Positions 56,713 to 64,000 of a stretch of DNA of 64,000 nucleotides are shown here, in pieces (position 1 is the stretch's first letter; the number at the start of each line of letters is the position of its first letter). The DNA is from Dermatophilaceae bacterium Sec6.4. Its GTDB lineage: Bacteria > Actinomycetota > Actinomycetes > Actinomycetales > Dermatophilaceae. The translations under genes and the position numbers were made by a program. Location: NCBI GenBank assembly GCA_039636865.1, contig CP144172.1, positions 496,001-560,000 of the forward strand, in the 5' to 3' direction. A model generated the notes under the pieces. The model was given only the letters and a program-made list of their open reading frames with translations. It searched no databases and was not told the DNA's origin.

Positions 56713-56862
56713 CTACTTCTTACTCAGGACGCTCCAGCCACCGGGGCCGACGGCCAGGCCCACGACGATCAGCACGATGCCCAGGATGATGCTGCCCTTG
56801 AGCAGCGTGACGATGCCGGCGATGACCAGGATGACGGCAAGGATCCACAGTAGAAAGCCCAT
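56713..56862 (-). CDS. 49-aa hydrophobic membrane protein
   Basis: The protein begins MGFLLWILAVILVIAGIVTL, has two membrane segments with a short KGS turn between them, and ends in a GPGGWSVLSKK motif. An AGGAG site lies 8 nt before the ATG. Similar tiny proteins with a GPGG-aromatic end are common in actinobacteria but uncharacterised. A SigB-type promoter lies about 100 nt upstream, pointing to a general-stress role. Confidence 0.8.
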   Translation of the reverse strand: MGFLLWILAVILVIAGIVTLLKGSIILGIVLIVVGLAVGPGGWSVLSKK

Positions 56863-56964
56863 GTTCTTCGCTCCTTAATGTTTGACCTGCGCTGACGTTC
56901 GCGACAGGTAGTTTCGTATCGAACGAGTGAACTCTATCCAGCAAATAGACAGATTGCAGGTGTA

Positions 56965-56989
56965 GTACCCGCGACGACAGTCGCCAAAC
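56965..56989 (-). promoter_or_regulatory. SigB-type stress promoter
   Basis: On the minus strand GTTT (56989-56986), a 15-nt spacer and GGGTAC (56970-56965) match the actinobacterial general-stress consensus GNNT-N14-16-GGGTAY. It would give a leader of about 95 nt for the 49-aa gene. Confidence 0.5.
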
Positions 56990-57018
56990 GTACCGGGTGG
57001 ACACGGGTCCAGCGAGCG

Positions 57019-57801
57019 CTACGCGAAGGGCCACCCGGCGGTCATACCGGTGGCGCGCCCGGGCTCGATGAAGTACTCGTGTCCGAACCCGGCGGTGAAC
57101 ATCTGCGGCGGCATCGCCAGCATCATGCCGATATCGCTGGTCTGACTGCTGTGGGCCTGCATCGCGGCGCGCTTCTGGGTGAGGTAGTCCGATACATCCA
57201 CGTCCCAGTGCAACTCCGCTTCGGGTGTGCCCATCGGATTGCCGTCGTCGGCAGGTCCGTCCACGTCGAAGCGGGCACCGTCGGGGGCGGTGGCCATCAT
57301 GACGCGCATCGCGTCGCGGTTGAGGGTGACCTGCAGGGTGCGCGGGGTCCGCTGCGCGAGTTGCGCAGCGCGGTCGGCCACCCGATGCACCTGGACGTGA
57401 TCGGGATGCCCGTAGGTGCCGTGCCAGTCGTAACCGATCAGCACGTCGGCCTCTTCCTCGTCGAGGATGCGCACGAAGGCCCGCGCCGCTTCATCCACCT
57501 CGGCACGCGCGAACGCGTGCTCCTCCCCGTTCTGGGCCCACCCGGTCATCCCGGAGTCGGCGTACCCCAGCCATTCGATGCGGTGGGTACCGAGCGCGGC
57601 AGTGGACGCGGCAGCCTCCTTGCGCCGTCGGTCCACGACGGTCTCGCCCTCGGCGAGGTCATCCGCCGCCTCACCGTGATCACCGTTGGTGGCGTAGACG
57701 ATGACCACCCGGTGTCCGACGGCCACCGCGCGGGCAATGGTGCCTGCGGTGGAGCTGGCTTCGTCGTCGGGATGGGCGTGTAGAAAGACCAGTGTGCTCA
57801 C
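57019..57801 (-). CDS. PIG-L family deacetylase (mycothiol-type LmbE protein)
   Basis: The 260-aa zinc hydrolase has the metal motifs AHPDDE (9-14) and HPDHVQVH with a conserved GYDWHGTYG before it. Family members in actinobacteria include MshB (mycothiol synthesis) and Mca (mycothiol conjugate amidase), and this protein could be either or a related deacetylase. The inositol-phosphate synthase elsewhere in the window fits a mycothiol producer. Divergent from the NCS1 permease. Confidence 0.88.
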   Translation of the reverse strand: MSTLVFLHAHPDDEASSTAGTIARAVAVGHRVVIVYATNGDHGEAADDLAEGETVVDRRRKEAAASTAALGTHRIEWLGYADSGMTGWAQNGEEHAFARAEVDEAARAFVRILDEEEADVLIGYDWHGTYGHPDHVQVHRVADRAAQLAQRTPRTLQVTLNRDAMRVMMATAPDGARFDVDGPADDGNPMGTPEAELHWDVDVSDYLTQKRAAMQAHSSQTSDIGMMLAMPPQMFTAGFGHEYFIEPGRATGMTAGWPFA

Positions 57802-57856
57802 CGGGAAAGTATGCCCGGCGAATATTTACCTGAACGAAACCTATTGACAGCCAATT

Positions 57857-57882
57857 GAGGTCACACTTTCAACTGTGACCTC
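57857..57882. promoter_or_regulatory. Palindrome overlapping the permease start codon
   Basis: GAGGTCACA and TGTGACCTC form a perfect 9-bp inverted repeat with an 8-nt spacer; the right arm contains the GTG start of the NCS1 permease. A consensus TTGACA lies just upstream (57843-57848). It could be a repressor operator, or in mRNA a hairpin masking the start. Confidence 0.65.
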
Positions 57883-59338
57883 TCTGACCTCCCCGCCCCC
57901 ATCGGGTATTGCTGAAAACCCCATCGCGCAGGAGCACTACGGCGCCAAAACCGTTGCCGTCGAGCCCGGTGGGGTCGAGTTCATCCCCGACAGCGAGCGG
58001 CACGGCACCCCGCGGCAGCTGCTGTGGACGTGGACCTCGCCCAACCTGGAGTTCGCGACCATCGCGGTCGGCATCCTGGGACCGGTCGCCTTCGGGCTGA
58101 CGTTCTGGCAGACGGCTGTCGCAGTCGTCCTCGGGGCGGGCCTGGGGTCGCTGAGCCACGGTGTGCTCTCCAGCTGGGGGCCGCCGAACGGGTTGTGCCA
58201 GATGGTGCTCAGTCGGGCCGGATTCGGCTACCGCGGGAACATCCTGCCGGCCGGCTTGAACGCCGTGGTCGCGGGCGTGGGGTGGTTCGCCGTCAACAGT
58301 GTCAGCGGAGCGCTCGCATTGCACGCGCTTTTCAACGCGATTCCCAGTTGGCTGTGCCTGCTGATCATCGTGGTCGCGGAGTTCACGGTCGCCGCGTTCG
58401 GGCACAACCTCGTGCATACCTTCGAGAAGATGGCCCTGCCGCTGCTCGGAGTCGTATTCGTCGTGGGTGCGATCATCATCTTCGGCAAGGCCAACCTGTC
58501 AGCGCCGGCTCTGCACCCCACTGGTTCAGTGCCCGGATCGTTCATCATCGAGGCGGCTGCGGCTTTCGGTTACGCAGCCGGTTGGAACCCGTACGGAGCA
58601 GACTTCACCCGCTACCTGCCGCGCACGACATCGCGTCGGGCGACGGGCCTGTACGCCGGGGCGGGCGTCTTCGTGTCCTGTGTCATTCTGCAGTGCGCCG
58701 GTGCGGCGATGGCCTTCGCGGTCGCCAAACCCGATGTCCTGCCCGGGATCTACACCGAGGTGCTGCCGACCTGGTTGGGCAAGCTGACCCTGCTGTGTAT
58801 CGCCGTGGGCGCCGTTGCGGCGAACGCCCTCAACATCTACTCCGGCGCCATGTCCGCCTTGTCGATGGGTATCAAACTGCCGCCCCACCGGGCGCGGGTG
58901 ATTGTCGCCTCGGTGTTCGGGGTCGCCGGTTTCATCCTGGCCCTGAACGGGCTGAACGACGCGGGTACGAAGTTCGAGAACTTCTTGCTCGTGATCGCGT
59001 ACTGGATCGCACCGTGGCTCGGTGTGGTCTTCGTCGATCGCGCGTTACGTCGCGGGCAGGACATCAGCAACATGGTGCTGCGCACAGACCATCGGAACTT
59101 GGCGGGGCCGATCGCGATGGTCGTTGCCGGAGTCGTCTCGGTGTGGTTGTTCTCGAACCAGACCGAGTATCTCGCTCCGGTGCCCAAGGCACACCCGATC
59201 GTCGGTGACCTGACACCGCTGGTCGGATTCATCCTGGCTGCGGTCATCTACGCCGTTCTCTACAAGCCGCTTGCCGGTCAGCCCGAGGCCGCTACCGAGT
59301 CGGTCGACTCCCGCGACTCGGTCGGAGAGAGCGCGTGA
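57875..59338 (+). CDS. NCS1 family cytosine/purine permease
   Basis: The 487-aa symporter has 12 hydrophobic segments and NCS1 features (IPDSERHGTPRQLLWTW at the N-terminus, QMVLSRAGFGYRGNILP, GYAAGWNPYGADFTRYLP). The translationally coupled cytosine-deaminase-like gene suggests cytosine or a related base as substrate. The GTG start lies within a palindrome. It has no strong ribosome binding site apart from GAGG 15 nt upstream, consistent with special control. Confidence 0.9.
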   Translation: MTSLTSPPPSGIAENPIAQEHYGAKTVAVEPGGVEFIPDSERHGTPRQLLWTWTSPNLEFATIAVGILGPVAFGLTFWQTAVAVVLGAGLGSLSHGVLSSWGPPNGLCQMVLSRAGFGYRGNILPAGLNAVVAGVGWFAVNSVSGALALHALFNAIPSWLCLLIIVVAEFTVAAFGHNLVHTFEKMALPLLGVVFVVGAIIIFGKANLSAPALHPTGSVPGSFIIEAAAAFGYAAGWNPYGADFTRYLPRTTSRRATGLYAGAGVFVSCVILQCAGAAMAFAVAKPDVLPGIYTEVLPTWLGKLTLLCIAVGAVAANALNIYSGAMSALSMGIKLPPHRARVIVASVFGVAGFILALNGLNDAGTKFENFLLVIAYWIAPWLGVVFVDRALRRGQDISNMVLRTDHRNLAGPIAMVVAGVVSVWLFSNQTEYLAPVPKAHPIVGDLTPLVGFILAAVIYAVLYKPLAGQPEAATESVDSRDSVGESA

Positions 59339-59787
59339 CGCGGCCATCGGATCGTGCGTTGTTGGCACTCGCGGTCCAGGAGGCTCGGCACGGTCTGGCG
59401 CAGGGCGGTATACCGATCGGTGCCGCGTTGATCGGCCCTGACGGTGAGGTGCTCGGGCGCGGTCACAACCGTCGGGTGCAGGACGATGATCCGTCGATGC
59501 ACGGGGAGACGTCGGCGTTCCGGGCAGCCGGCCGGCAGCCGACCTATCGGGGCACCACGATGGTCACCACGCTGTCGCCGTGCTGGTTCTGCAGCGGTCT
59601 GGTGCGTCAGTTCGGCATCTCGCGAATCGTGATCGGGGAGGCGCAGACGTTCTACGGCGGACATGACTGGTTGGCCGAGCACGGGGTCGAGGTCGTCGTC
59701 CTCGATGATGCCGAGTGCATCGCGATGATGGGTGATTTCATTGCCGAGCACCCGGCACTCTGGAACGAGGACATCGGGCAGGATTGA
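59335..59787 (+). CDS. Cytidine/cytosine deaminase-like zinc enzyme
   Basis: The 150-aa protein has zinc and proton-shuttle motifs HGE (SMHGETSAF) and PCWFC (TLSPCWFCSGL), as in yeast-type cytosine deaminase. GIPIGAALIGPDGEVLGRGHN forms the first strands. GTG start overlaps the permease stop (GTGA). With the permease it forms a base-salvage pair, probably cytosine to uracil. Confidence 0.9.
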   Translation: MTRPSDRALLALAVQEARHGLAQGGIPIGAALIGPDGEVLGRGHNRRVQDDDPSMHGETSAFRAAGRQPTYRGTTMVTTLSPCWFCSGLVRQFGISRIVIGEAQTFYGGHDWLAEHGVEVVVLDDAECIAMMGDFIAEHPALWNEDIGQD

Positions 59788-59943
59788 GACAGACCCCGCC
59801 CGTCCGCGCCGAGGCCGCTGTGCGACCTCGGAGTTGTCGGCGAGGCGAGCCGCTGTAGTAGCTCCACCCCGTGTATAACGGGCAGTTCAACGTCCGGAAC
59901 GGTGTGAGGCGTTGAATGTTCTCGGTTGTAGGGGGTTTGTCAG

Positions 59944-61188
59944 ATGTCCAGTGGTGACGCGAACGTCTCGCGGCGTGGTGTGCTGGGTGCTGGTCTGGGG
60001 ATTGGTGCCGCCGGTCTGTTGGCGGGCTGCAGCACCGGAAGCAGCAAGGATGCGGCCAGAGCGACCGCGGGTGCGAAGTCGTCAACACCAGGTGCCTCGC
60101 CCACGACCTCGGCCCGGACTGTCAAGACCATCGGTGACGGGTCGATGTCCGACACGGGCCCGCAGCCCAAGCAGCCCAAGTTCAGCGCGCTGAAGGCCGG
60201 ACAGAAACCGCCCCAGTTCGTGGTGATCTCCTGGGACGGTGCGGGTGAGACCAAGTCGAAGTTGAACTCGCACTTCCAGCAGGTGGCGGCCGAGCTCGGT
60301 GCATCTATGACGTTGTTCACCACGGGTATCTATCTGCTGCCGGAGTCCAAGAAGTCGTTGTACCGCCCGCCGCAGCACCGGGTCGGTGCCTCGGATATCG
60401 GCTACTTCCCCGATTCGGCCATTCATTCCACGATCGAACAGACCGGGAAGGCCTGGCTCGCCGGGCACGAGATCGGTACCCACTTCAACGGCCACTTCTG
60501 CGGGCCGACCGGGGGTAGTAGGTGGTCGGTCGGGGACTGGAAGTCAGAGATCGAGCAGGCCGTTTCGTTCTTCGCGAACTGGCGCACGAACACCGGATTC
60601 ACCGATCTGCCATCGCTTCCTTTCGACTACCGCAAGGAACTCACCGGTGGTCGGACCCCGTGCCTGGAGGGTTTCGACAACCTACGTAAGGCGGCTGCCG
60701 ATCTCGGCTGGCGCTATGACACCAGCAACGCGCGCTACCCGATGTGGCCGCTGAAGGTGCCGGGAACGAAGGTCTGGGACATCTCGATGCAGACCGTGCC
60801 GATGCCCGGCCTGCGCAACGGGGTGTTGTCGATGGACTACAACTACATGGCCAACCAGTCGACCGTGACCAACGGCCCCGCGGCGAAGCGACCAGGGTGG
60901 CGTCAGCAGATGGTCACGTCACTGATCGCCGGTTTCGACCGCTCGTTCAACGGCAATCGGTCACCGCTGGTGATCGGTAACCATTTCGAGCACTGGAACG
61001 GCGGCATCTACATGGAGGCCGTCGAAGAGGTCATGCGCACCCTTGCCAAGCGGCCCGACACCAAACTCGTGTCGTTTCGGCAGTTGTGCGACTGGATGGA
61101 CGCGCAGACCCCCGCGGTCACCAAGCGGCTGCAGCAGCTGCCCGGTGCTCCGCAGGGTGGCTGGGACGAGTACCTGCAACTCACCTGA
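59944..61188 (+). CDS. Tat-exported lipoprotein resembling polysaccharide deacetylases
   Basis: The 414-aa protein has a twin-arginine start ([15 protein letters not shown]) and a lipobox LLAGC with the lipidated Cys near residue 30. The mature part shows an early acidic motif (VVISWDGAGE) and HEIGTHFNGHFC, in the positions of the NodB-type metal site, plus a late VIGNHFEHWNGG. It may deacetylate cell-wall or capsular sugar, but the motif spacing is unusual and the function is not proven. Confidence 0.75.
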   Translation: MSSGDANVSRRGVLGAGLGIGAAGLLAGCSTGSSKDAARATAGAKSSTPGASPTTSARTVKTIGDGSMSDTGPQPKQPKFSALKAGQKPPQFVVISWDGAGETKSKLNSHFQQVAAELGASMTLFTTGIYLLPESKKSLYRPPQHRVGASDIGYFPDSAIHSTIEQTGKAWLAGHEIGTHFNGHFCGPTGGSRWSVGDWKSEIEQAVSFFANWRTNTGFTDLPSLPFDYRKELTGGRTPCLEGFDNLRKAAADLGWRYDTSNARYPMWPLKVPGTKVWDISMQTVPMPGLRNGVLSMDYNYMANQSTVTNGPAAKRPGWRQQMVTSLIAGFDRSFNGNRSPLVIGNHFEHWNGGIYMEAVEEVMRTLAKRPDTKLVSFRQLCDWMDAQTPAVTKRLQQLPGAPQGGWDEYLQLT

Positions 61189-61190
61189 TG

Positions 61191-61829
61191 TCAGGCGGTT
61201 TCGACCAGGACGTCGGCGAAACTGCGGCGGGCCTCGACCCGGCGAGCATTGGCCTCATCGGAGCCGTTGGCGCGCGCAGCGGCTTCTCGGTGGGATCGTC
61301 CGAAGCCCTCGTGGCGCGCGGTCAGTCGCGCCCGACGTACCTCGTCCGGCAGGTCCAGATACCAACACTGGTCCACGAACGACCGAGCCACCGGCCACGG
61401 GTCCTCCTCGAGCAGTAGGTAGTTGCCCTCGGTGACGACCAGTCGATCCTGCGGTGTCACCGCAATGGACCCGGCGATAGCGTTCTCGATGGATCGCTCG
61501 AAGTGCGGCGCCCAGATCGTGGCGTCGTTTTCGCGCTGGTTACGTACCCGGCGCAGCAGGTCGGCATACCCGTGCCCGTCGAAGGTGTGCGGGGCGCCTT
61601 TGACTGCGGCGTGGCCGCGCTCGTCCAACACGCTCTGAGCAAGATGAAAGCCGTCCATCGGAATACAGACCGCCTGCCACCCGGTGCTCGCGGCCCACTG
61701 CAGCACGGCGGCCGTCACGGTGGATTTGCCGACACCGGGCGGCCCGGCGATACCGAGCATCACCCGTCCGCTCTGCAGGCGCGTGCCCAGGTGCAGCAGG
61801 GCCTCGTCCAGAGTCAGCGAGAGTGGCAC
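61191..61829 (-). CDS. Nucleoside/nucleotide kinase family protein (uridine/pantothenate-kinase-like)
   Basis: The 212-aa P-loop kinase has Walker A GPPGVGKST (29-37), IPMDGFHLAQSVLDERG, KGAPHTFDGHGY and VTEGNYLLLEEDPW, as in the YfdH/FrcK-like uridine kinase group. Substrate (a nucleoside, fructose or pantothenate-like compound) cannot be fixed. Its stop lies 3 nt from the convergent stop of the deacetylase-like gene. Confidence 0.87.
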   Translation of the reverse strand: MPLSLTLDEALLHLGTRLQSGRVMLGIAGPPGVGKSTVTAAVLQWAASTGWQAVCIPMDGFHLAQSVLDERGHAAVKGAPHTFDGHGYADLLRRVRNQRENDATIWAPHFERSIENAIAGSIAVTPQDRLVVTEGNYLLLEEDPWPVARSFVDQCWYLDLPDEVRRARLTARHEGFGRSHREAAARANGSDEANARRVEARRSFADVLVETA

Positions 61830-61916
61830 CGGCTCAGGTTAGGCCCATCCTCCGCAACTCGCTGATTGCGGTGCTGTTGACGACGCATCCGGCACCGACG
61901 CCGCGCGAGAGTATCC

Positions 61917-61957
61917 GCAGATGTAGTGGTGTGCAGCAGAGTCATTTCTATATATAG
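61917..61957 (+). promoter_or_regulatory. Probable NrdR box pair over the nrdA promoter
   Basis: The core CTATATATAG (61948-61957) fits the NrdR consensus CWATATATWG at all positions. A weaker copy (GCAGATGTAG, 61917-61926) lies exactly 31 bp upstream, and both are followed by TGGTG. A 31-bp offset is the usual spacing of paired NrdR boxes. The right box overlaps a -10 hexamer TATAGT (61953-61958), so binding would repress nrdA. Confidence 0.6.
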
Positions 61958-61969
61958 TGGTGAGCGCAG

Positions 61970-62215
61970 CTGGTTCGATGCACTTCGGGAACTTCCGGAG
62001 TACACCGAGGCAACAGGGAACCCGGCGAGAATCCGGGACTGCCCCGCAGCGGTAAGTGGGAACGACCGCCGTCCATCCAAGCCCTCGGGCCAGGATGACA
62101 GCACTGAGTGAGGCGCGCGATCAGCGTCTGCACACGCTCGGGAAGCGATGGCCAGTAGAAAAGCGTCCGGCGCGAAGGACGCACCGCCCACGAGTCCGAA
62201 GACCTGCCAGCAGCC
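61970..62215 (+). promoter_or_regulatory. Cobalamin (AdoCbl) riboswitch
   Basis: The core ACAGGGAACCCGG..GAGAATCCGGGACTGCC (62014-62043) and GCAGCGGTAAGTGGGAACGA (62047-62065) plus the B12 box GAGTCCGAAGACCTGCC (62192-62208) are the conserved segments. The next 138 nt up to the nrdA ATG would contain the expression platform. The riboswitch should lower nrdA expression when adenosylcobalamin is present. Confidence 0.93.
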
Positions 62216-62353
62216 CGCGGCCCCGATCGGTGCCGAGGTCTCCGCATGGCCTCGTGGGAGGGTCCGGCGGGCGTTGGGCCTGCCGTGTCAGCGGCGATCC
62301 CTGCGACCCCGTGCCACCCGCGTTGCCGAGCAGGTTCGCGAGGGAGTGAACGG

Positions 62354-64000
62354 ATGTCGATCAACGAGGTAGTCGAGCAGGACGTCGACCGGGCAGCAAC
62401 GGATGGGGTGATCCAGCCCCCCAGACGGCACACCATGGCTGTCAAGAAGCGCAACGGCGATACCGAGTCGGTTGACGTGAACAAGATCGTCCGCGCCGTC
62501 GAGCGGTGGAGCGAGGATCTGGAGGACGTCGATCCGCTGCGGGTCGCCACCAAGACGATCAGCGGGTTGTACGACGGCGCCACTACCGCCGAGCTGGACC
62601 GGCTCTCGATCCAGACTGCCGCCGAGATGATCAGCGAAGAGCCGCAGTACTCCCGCCTCGCCGGGCGACTGCTCGCTGCGTATGTCGACAAGGAGGTCCG
62701 GGGCCAGGGCATCGCCTCCTTCAGCCAGTCGGTCGCGCTCGGTCATGCCGAGGGTCTGATCGGTGCGGAAACCGCCGACTTCGTGGCGCGCAATGCCCGC
62801 AAACTGGACTTCGCGATCGACGAGAGCGCGGACCGACGCTTTGAGTATTTCGGGCTACGGACCGTAGCCGACCGGTATCTGCTGCGGCATCCCTCGCGCC
62901 GCTTCGTCATCGAGACCCCGCAGTACTTCCTGCTGCGCGTCGCGTGTGGATTGTCGCGGACACCGGCCGAGGCCATCGAGTTCTACCGGCTGATGAGCTC
63001 GCTGACCTATCTGCCCAGCTCACCCACGCTCTTCAACTCCGGCACCCGACACACTCAGATGTCCTCGTGTTATCTGGTCGACTCCCCGCGCGATGAGCTC
63101 GGATCGATCTACGAGCGTTACGCCCAGGTCGCACAACTGTCGAAATTCGCCGGCGGCATCGGCATTGCCTTCTCGCGAGTCCGTAGTCGTGGCGCGCTGA
63201 TTCGTGGCACCAACGGCCAATCCAACGGCATCGTTCCCTGGCTGCGGGTGCTGGACAGCTCGGTCGCCGCCGTCAACCAGGGTGGGCGGCGCAAGGGCGC
63301 CGCCTGCGTCTACCTGGAGCCGTGGCACCCGGATGTCGAGGAGTTCCTGGAGCTACGCGAGAACACCGGTGAGGACGCCCGGCGTACCCATAACCTCAAC
63401 CTTGCGAACTGGATCCCCGACGAGTTCATGCGCCGCGTCGAGGCCGACGCGATGTGGTCGCTGATCGACCCACACGAGGTGCCGGAGCTACCCGACCTCT
63501 GGGGCGACGCCTTCGATACGGCCTACCGGCAGGCTGAGACCGATGGCCGGTTCGTGCGCCAGATCAAGGCACGCGACCTCTACTCGAAGATGATGCGCTC
63601 CCTCGCGCAGACCGGTCAGGGTTGGATCACCTTCAAGGACGCGTCCAACGCGAAGGCCAACCAGACCGCCGACCCGAAGAACGTCGTGCATCTGTCCAAC
63701 CTGTGCACCGAGATCATCGAGGTCTCCTCCGATGACGAGACCGCGGTATGCAACCTCGGGTCGATCAACCTCGCCCAGCACCTGCTCGGCGACGGCATCG
63801 ACTGGGCCAAGCTGCGGCGCACCGTGCGGACTGCTGTGCCGTTCCTGGACCGGGTCATCGACATCAACTACTACCCGTCAGCACAGGCCGCGAATTCCAA
63901 CCCGAAGTGGCGCCCGATCGGCCTCGGCGTGATGGGCCTGCAGGACGTGTTCTTCGCGCTGAAACTGCCGTTCGACTCACCGATGGCGATGGAGCTGTCG
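62354..64000 (+). CDS. nrdA: Ribonucleoside-diphosphate reductase alpha subunit, class I (partial)
   Basis: The gene runs off the right edge after 549 codons without a stop. An ATP-cone (AVKKRNGDTESVDVNKIVRA) regulates activity. The catalytic domain has the redox Cys in MSSCYLVDSP, the N-x-C-x-E motif SNLCTEI with the thiyl Cys and a partner Cys in VCNLGSINL. NPKWRPIGLGVMGLQD is typical of NrdA and not of class II NrdJ. ATG with GGGAG upstream. nrdB should follow beyond the edge. Confidence 0.93.
   Translation, partial: MSINEVVEQDVDRAATDGVIQPPRRHTMAVKKRNGDTESVDVNKIVRAVERWSEDLEDVDPLRVATKTISGLYDGATTAELDRLSIQTAAEMISEEPQYSRLAGRLLAAYVDKEVRGQGIASFSQSVALGHAEGLIGAETADFVARNARKLDFAIDESADRRFEYFGLRTVADRYLLRHPSRRFVIETPQYFLLRVACGLSRTPAEAIEFYRLMSSLTYLPSSPTLFNSGTRHTQMSSCYLVDSPRDELGSIYERYAQVAQLSKFAGGIGIAFSRVRSRGALIRGTNGQSNGIVPWLRVLDSSVAAVNQGGRRKGAACVYLEPWHPDVEEFLELRENTGEDARRTHNLNLANWIPDEFMRRVEADAMWSLIDPHEVPELPDLWGDAFDTAYRQAETDGRFVRQIKARDLYSKMMRSLAQTGQGWITFKDASNAKANQTADPKNVVHLSNLCTEIIEVSSDDETAVCNLGSINLAQHLLGDGIDWAKLRRTVRTAVPFLDRVIDINYYPSAQAANSNPKWRPIGLGVMGLQDVFFALKLPFDSPMAMELS

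Noticed and set aside
62354..64000. B12-dependent class II reductase (nrdJ)
   Set aside because: The riboswitch invites this call, but the NPKWRPIGLGVMGLQD and SNLCTEI motifs with an ATP-cone are those of class I NrdA.

Overview
The window is chromosomal DNA of a high-GC Gram-positive bacterium (Actinomycetota). The order sigM - pseudokinase - murJ - DUF6049 - NUDIX - cca at the left, then class A PBP - GT87 - rpsF - ssb - rpsR - rplI - dnaB, is the conserved origin-proximal arrangement of actinobacteria. A mycothiol-type PIG-L hydrolase, an F420-type LLM oxidoreductase and frequent GTG starts fit this. Gene content suggests Micrococcales, possibly near Dermacoccaceae/Intrasporangiaceae; that placement is inference. 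The usual dnaA/oriC would lie beyond the left edge. No rRNA, tRNA, CRISPR array or classical insertion sequence was recognised.

Layout. 1-9.2 kb: cell-envelope and housekeeping block. 9.4-13.1 kb: hypothetical membrane protein, TetR regulator, PadR regulator with inositol-phosphate synthase. 13.1-25.4 kb: penicillin-binding protein, GT87 enzyme, rpsF-ssb-rpsR-rplI, TerD, MATE exporter, two NlpC/P60 hydrolases and dnaB; the region before dnaB carries a dense cluster of DnaA boxes. 25.5-26.8 kb: membrane-anchored esterase.

26.9-46.9 kb is a purine-to-glycerate catabolic island. The leftward genes encode guanine deaminase, XdhC, XdhB, XdhA, a xanthine-type NCS2 permease fused to a UraD-like domain, uricase, HIU hydrolase, free-standing OHCU decarboxylase and an IclR regulator. 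The rightward genes encode a CitE/HpcH-like aldolase (DUF6986-like), a hydroxypyruvate-isomerase-like protein, tartronate semialdehyde reductase, glyoxylate carboligase, glycerate kinase and allantoinase. Together they would take guanine/xanthine through urate, HIU, OHCU and allantoin to allantoate, and glyoxylate to glycerate and phosphoglycerate. The allantoate-to-glyoxylate steps are not in the window. Four related palindromes (CGGAA-N6-TTCCAC type) sit 22-34 nt before the first genes of the transcription units and look like the operators of one regulator, most simply the IclR protein. A DUF559/Vsr-like nuclease gene flanked by two copies of a roughly 55-nt palindrome is lodged inside the island and may be a small mobile unit.

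46.9-61.8 kb: GT2 glycosyltransferase with a large YfhO-like membrane protein, SDR, LOG-family protein, SRPBCC protein, YihY, methyltransferase, GAP-family protein, LLM oxidoreductase, peptidase S51-like protein, a 49-aa membrane protein behind a SigB-type promoter, PIG-L hydrolase, a cytosine permease/deaminase pair, a Tat lipoprotein resembling polysaccharide deacetylases, and a nucleoside-kinase-like protein. 61.9-64.0 kb: a likely NrdR box pair and a cobalamin riboswitch precede a class I nrdA that runs off the right edge. This predicts a B12-dependent class II reductase elsewhere in the genome.
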